The notes beneath the pieces were generated by a model. That model was not told the DNA's origin. It saw only the letters and a list, made by a program, of their open reading frames with translations, and searched no databases. 64,000 bases of DNA. Source: Mycobacterium sp. AZCC_0083 (GTDB lineage Bacteria; Actinomycetota; Actinomycetes; Mycobacteriales; Mycobacteriaceae). The stretch lies in assembly GCF_014202335.1 (NCBI RefSeq), contig NZ_JACHGP010000029.1, positions 1-64,000 on the forward strand, written 5' to 3'. This document shows positions 26,617 to 34,587 of the stretch, in pieces; the first letter of the stretch is position 1, and each line of letters starts with the position of its first letter. The translations under genes were made by a program, and so were the position numbers.

Positions 26617-27114
26617 GTGTCGCTCCCAGAAGCCGAGCCGCTGGTGGATGGGCTGCATCGGCTGTTCATGACGCTGCGAACTCAGGTCGTTGCGGCGCTG
26701 GCACCTCTGAACCTGCATTTCTCGCATTATGTCTGCTTGCACATGCTGAACTCAGCGCCAGATCAATCCAACGCCGAGTTGGCCCGTGTAGCCGGCGTCT
26801 CACCTCAAGCCATGCACGGCGTGGTGCGGCGCATGCAAGACGGCGGCCTGATTGACCGTCCCGACAACGTGAGTTTCGGGCGGGCGCGTCCGGCGTCACT
26901 GACTGCTTACGGCAGAAGGGTTCTCGAGCGCGCTGATGCAGCCGTCCGCGCGGTCGAGGAGCAGGTCCTCTCGGTTCTCACCGACGATCAGCGCGATGGG
27001 TTGCACGCCGCCTTGCGCGCGTTGGCCGTGCCGAATCGCACGATTGGATCCGGCCAATTGGTTGGTCGCGGCACCGAATGGCGCCGGTCCGAGCCGCCAG
27101 GCGCAACGAGATGA
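26617..27114 (+). CDS. MarR-family regulator next to demethylase copy 1
   Basis: A 165-residue MarR-type protein. The winged helix spans about residues 30-95 (HFSHYVCLHMLN, NAELARVAGVSPQAMHGVVRRMQDGGLIDRP). It starts at GTG 26617, only 9 bp after the demethylase stop, so it is co-transcribed with it. It is distinct from the paired MarR copies and from the MarR at 12240. The C-terminal tail after residue 140 is Arg/Gly-rich and unlike typical members. It may tune the demethylase operon. Confidence 0.84.
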   Translation: MSLPEAEPLVDGLHRLFMTLRTQVVAALAPLNLHFSHYVCLHMLNSAPDQSNAELARVAGVSPQAMHGVVRRMQDGGLIDRPDNVSFGRARPASLTAYGRRVLERADAAVRAVEEQVLSVLTDDQRDGLHAALRALAVPNRTIGSGQLVGRGTEWRRSEPPGATR

Positions 27115-27158
27115 CCCGTGCGTTTCGAAGCGTCTGGGCGGCTCAACTGCAGCGAGCT

Positions 27159-27908
27159 TCATTGGTGTGCAGTGTTTCTCTCGATGCCGACCGTGATGCG
27201 GCCGACCGGCACTACCCGTTGAACGTAGATCGCCGGCGTGTGGATGTCGTCAGGATCGATGGCGCCGGGTTCGACGAGTTCCTCGACCTGGGCAATGGTG
27301 ACTCGGCCCGCAGTGGCAGCGGCCGGATTGAAATTGCGGGCACTGCGCCGATACACCAGGTTCCCGAGCCGATCACCCTTGTGGGCGTGTACGAGGGCGT
27401 AATCGGTCACGATCGCACGCTCCAAAACATAAGTCGTCCCGTCGAATTCGCGGGTCTCCTTAGGCGCACTTGCGACGGCAACCGCGCCGCTGCCGTCGTA
27501 GCGCAGCGGCAGCCCACCATCGACGACCGGAGTGCCGACTCCGGCGGGGGTGAAGAATGCCGGGATGCCGGCGCCCCCGGCGCGCATTCGTTCGGCCAAT
27601 GTCCCTTGCGGCGTGAGTTCCACCTCGAGTTCCCCGGCCAAGTACTGCCGGGCGAACTCGGCGTTCTGTCCGATATAGGAGCTGATGGTGCGTCGGATGC
27701 GCCGGGCCGTCAACAGCACGCCGAGGCCAGATCCATCGGTGCCACAGTTGTTACTGACGATTTCCAAGGCGCGCGCACCCTGTTCGAGCACGGCGTTGAT
27801 CAGCACCTCTGGCACGCCGACCAAGCCAAATCCACCGACCGCGAGCGAGGCTCCGTTCGGTATGTCGGCCACGGCTCTTGCGGCGGTCGGGACGACTTTG
27901 TCGATCAC
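27159..27908 (-). CDS. 3-oxoacid CoA-transferase subunit A
   Basis: A 249-residue alpha subunit of a class-I CoA-transferase: GGFGLVGVPEVLINAVLEQG, the glycine-rich VSNNCGTDG, and SYIGQNAEFARQYLAGELEVELTPQGTLAERMRAGGAGIPAFFTPAG, all diagnostic. The matching beta subunit is not adjacent, the nearest being at 14877-15506. In this setting (maleylacetate reductase produces 3-oxoadipate) transfer of CoA to 3-oxoadipate is an attractive role. It is divergent to an IclR regulator, an arrangement usual for pca-type genes. Confidence 0.88.
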   Translation of the reverse strand: MIDKVVPTAARAVADIPNGASLAVGGFGLVGVPEVLINAVLEQGARALEIVSNNCGTDGSGLGVLLTARRIRRTISSYIGQNAEFARQYLAGELEVELTPQGTLAERMRAGGAGIPAFFTPAGVGTPVVDGGLPLRYDGSGAVAVASAPKETREFDGTTYVLERAIVTDYALVHAHKGDRLGNLVYRRSARNFNPAAATAGRVTIAQVEELVEPGAIDPDDIHTPAIYVQRVVPVGRITVGIERNTAHQ

Positions 27909-28080
27909 GACTGGCGGGGGATGGTGTACAAAGAGTCGCTCCTGCTCGACGTTGATGGTTCAGATTACGCTGGCCTGGAGCGATGTTCAACAGACGACTC
28001 TGCGTGCGCGATGCGAACGAAGGCGATTTGCCGGCACGGGCAGGTGTTGCCTGCCGGCGGCCGCGTCCGTATGGTGAGCG

Positions 28081-28126
28081 CATTGCAGCGCATTGCAGCG
28101 CATTGCAGCGCATTGTTCACAATGCG
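28081..28126. repeat. Three 10-bp direct repeats and an adjoining palindrome
   Basis: CATTGCAGCG occurs three times in tandem (28081-28110), then CATTG begins an inverted repeat CGCATTG-TTCA-CAATGCG (28109-28126). The spacing is one helical turn. The element lies between the divergent CoA-transferase A and IclR genes, 10 bp before the regulator start. It is likely the IclR binding region, or a slippage expansion of it. Confidence 0.6.
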
Positions 28127-28135
28127 AACCCGACG

Positions 28136-28969
28136 ATGGAGAGCGGATCGGCGATGGGTCGAAGCGGATCAGCCCCGGCGCCGTCCCCAGAGTTCGTACA
28201 GTCGCTGGGTCGCGGCCTGGCGGTGATCCGCTCGTTCGATGCGCAACATCGCCGCATGACGCTCACCGAAGTCGCCAAACTTACCGACTTGACTCGGGCC
28301 ACCGCGCGCCGATTCCTGCTGACGCTGGTCGAACTGGAGTACGTGGCCACGGATGGCTCGGTGTTCTGGCTGACTCCGCAGGTCCTCCAACTCGGTTACA
28401 GCTACTTGTCGAGTTTGAGCCTCAACGAGATCGCCACGCCACACATCGAGGCGCTGGTCCGCAACGTCGGGGAATCATCGTCGATGGCGATCCTCGATGG
28501 CGATGACATCGTGTACGTAGCCCGCGTTCCGGTCAGCAGGATCATGACGGTATTCATTACTGTCGGAACGAGATTCCCGGCTTATGCCACGTCGATGGGG
28601 CGGGTACTGCTCGCCGGGCTCAACGATCCGGAGCTCAAGGAGTATTCGAAACGGCTCACATTCGCGCCGTTGACGGCGCGTACCGTTTCCTCCGGCGCCG
28701 CCCTCAAGCGCCAGATCGACGTCGTCCGGCGGGACGGATACTGCATCGTGGACCAAGAGTTGGAGGTGGGGCTGCGCTCACTGGCCGCACCGGTACACGA
28801 TCAAGGCGGCAATGTGGTGGCGGCAATCAACATATCCACACAGGCTGCTCGATACAGTGCCGCGCAGGTTCGGCGCGAACTCGTCCCGCCGTTGATACAG
28901 ACCGCGCAGGCGATCAGCAGCGATGTGGCCATGGCGCAATTGCGACTGCCGACCCGTGCCTCGACCTGA
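28136..28969 (+). CDS. IclR-family regulator, PcaR/PobR-like
   Basis: A 277-residue regulator beginning near MESGSAMGRSGS (ATG 28136, or ATG 28154). The helix-turn-helix spans about residues 25-85 (SLGRGLAVIRSFDAQHRRMTLTEVAKLTDLTRATARRFLLTL). The effector domain follows, with ATSMGRVLLAGL, GYCIVDQELEVGLRSLAAPV and NISTQAARYS. These match the branch controlling protocatechuate and 3-oxoadipate genes. It is divergent to the CoA-transferase A gene and probably activates it. Confidence 0.87.
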   Translation: MESGSAMGRSGSAPAPSPEFVQSLGRGLAVIRSFDAQHRRMTLTEVAKLTDLTRATARRFLLTLVELEYVATDGSVFWLTPQVLQLGYSYLSSLSLNEIATPHIEALVRNVGESSSMAILDGDDIVYVARVPVSRIMTVFITVGTRFPAYATSMGRVLLAGLNDPELKEYSKRLTFAPLTARTVSSGAALKRQIDVVRRDGYCIVDQELEVGLRSLAAPVHDQGGNVVAAINISTQAARYSAAQVRRELVPPLIQTAQAISSDVAMAQLRLPTRAST

Positions 28970-29121
28970 CCGCTCGCGCAGCCATCCGGCGGCCGGCTGG
29001 CATGACCCGCAGCAGGCGGCCCCTTGGGCAGGGATGTCGTCAATTCAGCACAGCGTCGGGCCGCATGTTCCTACAATCGCTGCCACCATGCCTGGTAAAG
29101 CCGGTAGCAATCGGAGCGGCA

Positions 29122-30000
29122 GTGCTTGATCCACGCCAGCTCGAGTGCTTCATCGCCGTGGCTGAGGAACTCAATCTCAACCGGGCCGCGATCCGGTTGC
29201 ACATGTCGCAGCCGCCGCTGACCCGCCGCATACAGCGGCTCGAGCGCGAACTCGGCGTGGAGCTGTTCCGCCGAACCGCAGGGGGGATGGAACTCACGGA
29301 AGCCGGCACGGTGTTTCTCGAGCGGGCCTATCGCATCGTCGCGCTGTCCACGCGGGCGGTCGAGCGCACTCGACTGGCCAGCGACGGCGAGATCGGTCAT
29401 CTGTCGGTGGGCTACTACGATCCTGCGATCCTCAACGGCATACCAGAGCTGATCCGTGGCTTTCTCGACCAACATCGCTACGTGACAGTCAGTTTCGAGC
29501 TGATCGCCAAACACAACCAGATCGACTACTTGCGCGACAAGGTGCTACACCTCGGCTTCGGTCGCCACTATCCCGAAGAGCCGGGCATCACCTGTCGTCC
29601 AGTGATATTCGAACCGCTGTACGTGGCGATGCTGCGCACCAGATCCCTGGACTGGCGCAGCCCCGCCTCAGTGGTCGACCTGCGCGAGCAACCGTTGATC
29701 GTCTACCCCTCGACCCGGCCGGAATTTGCCGACGAGGTCATCGACATGTGTATGCGCGCCGGGTTCACCCCGCGGGTCGCGATCGAAGCCGAGGACGTCG
29801 TCTCCTGCCTTGCCTATGTCGCGCTGGGTACCGCCATCGCCGTGGTGCCCGAGTCGGCGACTAAGACCGTGCCCGACGGTGTCGTGTTCCTCCCGCTCAC
29901 CGACGCGCCACCAGCACCCTTGTATTGCGCGCATTTGCAAGACAACTTCGCGCCGACGCTGCGCTTGTTCGTCGACTACCTCGACACCCGCGCCCCGTAG
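29122..30000 (+). CDS. LysR-family regulator, BenM/CatR-like
   Basis: A 292-residue LysR-type regulator. The helix-turn-helix lies in the first 60 residues (LDPRQLECFIAVAEELNLNRAAIRLHMSQPPLTRRIQRLEREL). The effector domain spans 90-290, as in regulators of aromatic ring-cleavage genes. I chose GTG 29122 with GGAG upstream, since the longer frame to 29002 has an unlike extension. It is upstream of the MTHFR-demethylase-folate operon on the same strand, separated by 303 bp, and may activate that operon in response to a muconate- or aromatic-type ligand. Confidence 0.86.
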   Translation: MLDPRQLECFIAVAEELNLNRAAIRLHMSQPPLTRRIQRLERELGVELFRRTAGGMELTEAGTVFLERAYRIVALSTRAVERTRLASDGEIGHLSVGYYDPAILNGIPELIRGFLDQHRYVTVSFELIAKHNQIDYLRDKVLHLGFGRHYPEEPGITCRPVIFEPLYVAMLRTRSLDWRSPASVVDLREQPLIVYPSTRPEFADEVIDMCMRAGFTPRVAIEAEDVVSCLAYVALGTAIAVVPESATKTVPDGVVFLPLTDAPPAPLYCAHLQDNFAPTLRLFVDYLDTRAP

Positions 30001-30303
30001 GCGGCTCCCCGCAAATCGTGCGGCCGAAATCCCGGCATCCGATGACGGGATTGCTTGGGTATCACCAGGGTTCAAATCCGGTATTGGACAACTCGTCAAT
30101 GTTAAACGAGAGTGATTTCTAACGCAGTGGTACTGGAGTACGGGAGCTGATCACTCCGCAGCGTTGGGAAACCGCCGCACGACATTCAGCGGCGTACACG
30201 TCCGTCGAATTGAAGAGTTCGTACCCAATGGGTCTGAACGTGGTCATTTGCTGCCCGGATTTGATCTCGCACGAGAATGCGCAGCACCGTTGAGGAAGGT
30301 CCA
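30001..30303. other. 303-bp intergenic region before the C1 operon
   Basis: No gene is seen. It presumably carries the promoter for the plus-strand MTHFR-LigM-folD-purU-folC-folP operon. I find no CTTGC-type palindrome here. GAGGAAGG at 30291-30298 is the ribosome binding site of the first gene. Confidence 0.5.
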
Positions 30304-31149
30304 ATGACATTTCAGAGCGCAGCCACAACAGTCGAGGAATTAGTCGCCGCGGCCAATATCGAAGTGATACCGCTGCGCGGTGCTGACGAGAAGGCGCTAG
30401 CGATTCCGCCCGCGTCGACGATCACGGTCACGTGCTCGCCCAAATTCGGCCTGGAGCGCACCATCGAACATGTGGTCCGCGCCCGCGAGTCCGGCCATCG
30501 CGTAGTTCCCCACTTGGCGGCGCGAATGGTCGAGGACAAAGCCCAACTGGAGCGCTTCCTGGACATCTTGAGCTCGGAGGGTGTCGATGACCTCTACGTC
30601 ATCGGTGGCGACGGTGCGGACCCGGTCGGCAAGTACAGCGAGGCGTTCCACATCCTGGAGGCGATCCAGGAACTCGGGCACGACCTGCAACGCATTGGTG
30701 TGGGCTGCTATCCGGAGGGGCACCCTCACATCGCAGACGATGCGCTCCTTGACGCATTGCAGCGCAAGCAGCCCTATGCCGACTACATGGTCAGCCAGCT
30801 GTGCTTCGAAGCCGCCACCTTCACCGGCTGGCTGCGCAGGACGCGGGAGGCAGGCATCAGCCTGCCGGTGCGCGTCGGTGTCGCGGCCCCACTGCAGACG
30901 CGCAAACTCATCGAACTGTCCCTGAAGATCGGAGTGGGATCGTCGGTGAAATTCCTCACCAAACAGCACGGATTCGTCGGGAACCTCCTACTCGGCCGGT
31001 CGTATACGCCGGAGGCGCTCATCTCCCAAATCGTCGACGAAACCGGATTCCGCGAACTGGGGATCGAAGGGTTGCATCTGTTCTCGTTCAACCAGATAGA
31101 CGCCACCGTCGAATGGCAACACCGAATCTCGGCGGCCGCAACTGCGTGA
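30304..31149 (+). CDS. Methylenetetrahydrofolate reductase, mycobacterial atypical type
   Basis: A 281-residue TIM-barrel protein resembling methylenetetrahydrofolate reductase: VTCSPKFGLERTIEHV, VVPHLAARMV, DDLYVIGGDGADPVGKYSEAFHIL and a late VGVAAPLQTRKL. Enterobacterial MetF has a Glu in FEFFPP at the start; here the equivalent strand reads TVTCSPK. It therefore resembles the flavin-lacking MTHFR type I recall from Mycobacterium smegmatis. In this operon it would run toward methylene-THF, oxidising the methyl-THF made by the demethylase, the role assigned to metF in Sphingobium vanillate/syringate catabolism. The demethylase follows after 67 bp. Confidence 0.82.
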   Translation: MTFQSAATTVEELVAAANIEVIPLRGADEKALAIPPASTITVTCSPKFGLERTIEHVVRARESGHRVVPHLAARMVEDKAQLERFLDILSSEGVDDLYVIGGDGADPVGKYSEAFHILEAIQELGHDLQRIGVGCYPEGHPHIADDALLDALQRKQPYADYMVSQLCFEAATFTGWLRRTREAGISLPVRVGVAAPLQTRKLIELSLKIGVGSSVKFLTKQHGFVGNLLLGRSYTPEALISQIVDETGFRELGIEGLHLFSFNQIDATVEWQHRISAAATA

Positions 31150-31216
31150 ATCCAAGAACATCGCACGGCGAAATCCTCCGCGTCGACGCGGTGGGTCTGA
31201 AGAAAGGGAAAGAACA

Positions 31217-32572
31217 ATGACGATCGAGAGCCTCGAAGGCAAGATTCAGCGCGTCGGCAACATCGCCGACATGCTGCGCAACGCACCGCAGGGTCCTTAC
31301 GACTATCCGATGCGCAACGAGTACAGCAACTGGCGCGACGAGCAGGTTGCGTGGAAGAAGACCTCAGTCCTTTACGACCAGTCATTCCACATGACCGACA
31401 TCTACTTCCAGGGCCCCGACGCCAAGCGGCTGTTTTCGGACCTGGGAATAAACAGCTTCACCAACTTCGGTCGCAACAAGGCCAAGCAGTTCGTCGGCTG
31501 CAACTACGACGGTTACGTCATTGGAGACGCGATCCTGTTCGGGTTCGAAGATGACGAGTACAGCCTCGTAGGCCGTCCCGTGGCGCCGAACTGGGTGGCC
31601 TTCATGGCCGAAACCGGCGACTACGACGTCAAGGTCACCCGCGATGAACGTGCGGTCGACAACAAGGGCACGCGGTTGACTTTCCGCTTCAACCTGAATG
31701 GCCCGTTGACTGGCCGGATTCTCGAGAAGGCCGTGGGTGGACCGTTACCCCGGATCAAATTCTTCAACATGGGTGAATTCGAGATCGCCGGCGTGCCGAT
31801 CCGGGCGCTCAACCACACCATGGCGGGGGTGCCGGGCGCAGAATTCACCGGCCTGGAGTTGATGGGCCCGTTCGATCAGGCCAGCACGGTTCGCCAGGCA
31901 CTGTTGGAGGCCGGCAAGGAGTTTGGACTGCGCGAAGGCGGTGGTCGGTCCTACCCGACGACCGCAGTCGAGTCGGGCTGGATTCCGTCTCCGGTGCCCG
32001 CCATCTACACCGGTGAGGCGATGAAGCCGTTCCGTGAGTGGCTGCCCGCCAATGGCTTTGAAGCCAACGCGTCGATCGGAGGCAGCTTCTACTCCGACGA
32101 TATCGAGGACTACTACGTCACACCGTGGGATCTCGGGTACGGCCACATGCTCAAGTTGGACCACGACTTCGTCGGACGGACGGCGCTGGAGAAACTCGCC
32201 GACCAACCTCACCGCACCAAGGTGTGGCTGCGCTGGAACAACGAGGACACCGCCGCGGTCATCGTCGACAGCTTGTTCGGGACCGGCGATCGACCCAAGT
32301 ACCTGGACATTCCGGTGTCCAACTACGCCAGTGGGCCGCACGACAAGGTTGTGATCGGCGACAAGTTGGTCGGGTTGTCAGCCAACGCCGGCTACACCAT
32401 GAATATCGGAGGCTGGGGTTCCATGGCGATGGTCGACGAAAAGCACGCGGTCGACGGGGCTGAGGTGAGCATCGTCCTCGGCGAGGAGGGCGGCGGTTCG
32501 GCCAAGCCAACCGTCGAGCGACATGTCCAACGGACCATCCGCGCCACCCTTCACACCAAGCCGACGGAATGA
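31217..32572 (+). CDS. LigM/DesA-like THF-dependent O-demethylase, copy 2
   Basis: A 451-residue GcvT-superfamily demethylase. It keeps the features I associate with LigM: YDYP near residue 29, LYDQSFHMTDIY, NKAKQFVG, SLVGRPVAPNW with the Arg proposed to hold the substrate carboxylate, FFNMGEFEIAGVPIRALNHTM, YPTTAVESGWIP and YYVTPWDLGYG. It is the most LigM-like of the three copies, so a methoxybenzoate-type substrate is possible. The MTHFR gene precedes it and folD follows, giving a demethylation-to-formate series on one transcript. Confidence 0.88.
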   Translation: MTIESLEGKIQRVGNIADMLRNAPQGPYDYPMRNEYSNWRDEQVAWKKTSVLYDQSFHMTDIYFQGPDAKRLFSDLGINSFTNFGRNKAKQFVGCNYDGYVIGDAILFGFEDDEYSLVGRPVAPNWVAFMAETGDYDVKVTRDERAVDNKGTRLTFRFNLNGPLTGRILEKAVGGPLPRIKFFNMGEFEIAGVPIRALNHTMAGVPGAEFTGLELMGPFDQASTVRQALLEAGKEFGLREGGGRSYPTTAVESGWIPSPVPAIYTGEAMKPFREWLPANGFEANASIGGSFYSDDIEDYYVTPWDLGYGHMLKLDHDFVGRTALEKLADQPHRTKVWLRWNNEDTAAVIVDSLFGTGDRPKYLDIPVSNYASGPHDKVVIGDKLVGLSANAGYTMNIGGWGSMAMVDEKHAVDGAEVSIVLGEEGGGSAKPTVERHVQRTIRATLHTKPTE

Positions 32573-32583
32573 CAGGCTCCCGT

Positions 32584-32618
32584 CCTGCCGGAAGATTTCA
32601 ACCTTCGGCTCCGGCAGG
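32584..32618 (+). other. Hairpin between demethylase copy 2 and folD
   Basis: CCTGCCGGA and TCCGGCAGG form a perfect 9-bp stem around 17 bases. Because co-directional genes follow closely, it is more likely a processing or partial termination element than an operon end. Confidence 0.5.
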
Positions 32619-32672
32619 GCGGGGTTCCAATCTTCCTCCTGACATCGGCATTGCCCCTCCTGAAAGGAATCG

Positions 32673-33611
32673 GTGCTCGCTCCCATGACCGCACAGGTAA
32701 TCGACGGACGCAAACTCGCCGACACGCTCAGGGGTACCGTCGCACAGGAGGTATCGGCACTCGCGCGAGACGGCATCGCGTGTCGTCTGGCCACTGTCAG
32801 TGTCGGCGACGACGATCTGGCCAAACTGTACGAACGCCGGATCGCAGCCACCGCAGCACACCTGCATGTCGGACACACCCACGTCGGCCTTGCCCATGAC
32901 GTCACACAGACCGACGTGGTCGAGGCCATCACGGCCCTCAACGACGACCCGTCGATCAGCGCGATCCTGATCCTGCGTCCGGTGCCAGACCGACTTGAGG
33001 AAGCCGAGATCTTCGCCACCATCGCGCCAACGAAGGACATCGACGGCGTGCACCCGGAAAACCTCGGGTTGCTGGCGGCGGGTAAGCCGCGGTTTGTGTC
33101 TCCGACCGCCGCGTCAGCGTTTCACGCCCTCGACGAATGGATCGATCAGTCCGGGATCAACAACCGCGAGTTCTACCGCCACTCGCACATCGTCGTGGTC
33201 GGGCGCTCCGCCAACGTCGGCAAACCCGCGCTGCTTCTGGCGCTGCAGCGCCAGGCCGCCGCCGAGTCGGTCGACGAATGGGCCAGCCGCCACGGGCAAC
33301 TCGGCTGGCACACCCGCCGTGCCGACGTCCTGATCGTCGCGGCGGGTTCGCCCCAACTGATCCGCGCCGAGCACGTCCGCGAAGGCACCGTTGTGCTCGA
33401 CGTCGGCATCAATGCGGTCCGCGACGAGATGGGGATGCACATCGTCGGCGATGTCGACTTCGCGCAGGTACGAACGCGTGCGCGGGCAATCACGCCGGTC
33501 CCCGGCGGTATCGGGCCGCTGACCGATCTGTGGGTCATGCGCAACGCCGCGGTCGCCGCCCGGCTCAACTGCAGCCCGGTCGCGCCTTCTGCCGGCATCG
33601 CAAGCTCCTGA
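32673..33611 (+). CDS. FolD-like methylene-THF dehydrogenase, divergent active site
   Basis: A 312-residue FolD-family protein. Family segments are ILILRPVP, APTKDIDGVHPENLG, VVVGRSANVGKP and ITPVPGGIGPLTDLWVM. The otherwise invariant YxxxK, whose Lys serves cyclohydrolase catalysis, reads YERRI, and PCTP reads SPTAA. The companion FolD at 36862 keeps both. This copy may therefore act as a dehydrogenase only, or as a hydrolase with altered specificity. GTG 32673 has AAAGGA upstream; ATG 32685 is possible. It precedes purU by 9 bp. Confidence 0.84.
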   Translation: MLAPMTAQVIDGRKLADTLRGTVAQEVSALARDGIACRLATVSVGDDDLAKLYERRIAATAAHLHVGHTHVGLAHDVTQTDVVEAITALNDDPSISAILILRPVPDRLEEAEIFATIAPTKDIDGVHPENLGLLAAGKPRFVSPTAASAFHALDEWIDQSGINNREFYRHSHIVVVGRSANVGKPALLLALQRQAAAESVDEWASRHGQLGWHTRRADVLIVAAGSPQLIRAEHVREGTVVLDVGINAVRDEMGMHIVGDVDFAQVRTRARAITPVPGGIGPLTDLWVMRNAAVAARLNCSPVAPSAGIASS

Positions 33612-33620
33612 AGGATGATC

Positions 33621-34514
33621 ATGAATGCGCCCAGCCGAACTCTGTACAACATGCACGCACCAACCGGATACGTGCTCACGGTGTCCTGCCCTGACCGGCC
33701 CGGAATCATTTTCTCGCTGACTGAATTCTTGCTCACGCACGACTGCACGATCGTCGAATGTCAACAGTTCATCGACCGGGACGCCGAGAAGTTCTTCATT
33801 CGGCTCCAATTCGAAGCGGCCTACGACGTCGCGGTCGAGTTGCAAAGCTTGCGTGCCGATTTCCTTGATCTGGCACAGCGATTCGGGATGCAATGGAGGA
33901 TGCTTCACACCTCGGCCAAGCATCGTGTCTTGATCATGGCGAGCAAGTACGGGCACTGCCTCAACGATCTGCTGTTCCGCACAGACAACGGAGCGCTCAA
34001 CATCGACATCGTCGCCGTGGTATCGAACCACCCCGATTTGGGTTGGATGGCCGACAACTACGGCATTCCCTTCCATCATGTTCCGGTCTCAGCCGCGACC
34101 CGAGCAGAAGCGGAAGGGCGCCTGCTCGAGTTGGTCGACGAGCTCGGTGTCGACTTGGTGGTCCTCGCTCGCTACATGCAGATCCTCTCCAATGACCTTT
34201 GCAAGGAACTGGAGGGCAGGGCCATCAACATCCATCATTCGATGCTGCCCAGCTTCAAAGGGGCGCGCCCGTATCACCAGGCGTACTCACGTGGCGTCAA
34301 AGTGGTCGGAGCGACAGCGCATTACGTCACCGGGGACCTCGACGAAGGACCGATCATCGAGCAGGAGATCGCCCGTGTCGATCACTCCATGAGCGCCGCC
34401 GAGGTGACCATGCTGGGTCGCGACAATGAGTGTCTGGCGCTCGCGCGGGCGGTTCGCTGGCACACCGAGAACCGGATTCTGCTCGACGGAGCCAGGACGG
34501 TGGTCTTCCGATGA
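33621..34514 (+). CDS. purU: Formyltetrahydrofolate deformylase
   Basis: A 297-residue enzyme converting 10-formyl-THF to THF and formate. An N-terminal ACT domain (about 14-90, LTVSCPDRPGIIFSLTEFLL) is followed by the formyltransferase fold (about 95-297). The catalytic triad is in NIHHSMLPSFKGARPYHQA and VGATAHYVTGDLDEGPIIEQ (Asn, His, Asp). ATG 33621 has GAAGGA upstream. In this operon it would be the exit step releasing the aromatic methyl group as formate while regenerating THF. Confidence 0.9.
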   Translation: MNAPSRTLYNMHAPTGYVLTVSCPDRPGIIFSLTEFLLTHDCTIVECQQFIDRDAEKFFIRLQFEAAYDVAVELQSLRADFLDLAQRFGMQWRMLHTSAKHRVLIMASKYGHCLNDLLFRTDNGALNIDIVAVVSNHPDLGWMADNYGIPFHHVPVSAATRAEAEGRLLELVDELGVDLVVLARYMQILSNDLCKELEGRAINIHHSMLPSFKGARPYHQAYSRGVKVVGATAHYVTGDLDEGPIIEQEIARVDHSMSAAEVTMLGRDNECLALARAVRWHTENRILLDGARTVVFR

Positions 34515-34587
34515 TTCGGCGCCGCCCGAAGCCGCGTCGGTGAACGCGATCCGACGATACGGGGGGACGCCAACTACGATCCGACCG

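Noticed and set aside
28081..28110. Tandem repeat as a CRISPR array
   Set aside because: Units are 10 bp with no spacers and no cas genes nearby; it is a promoter repeat.
32584..32618. Hairpin before folD as a THF riboswitch
   Set aside because: Only a single stem is visible. The known THF riboswitch has a multi-helix pseudoknotted fold and is reported from Firmicutes, so there is no support.
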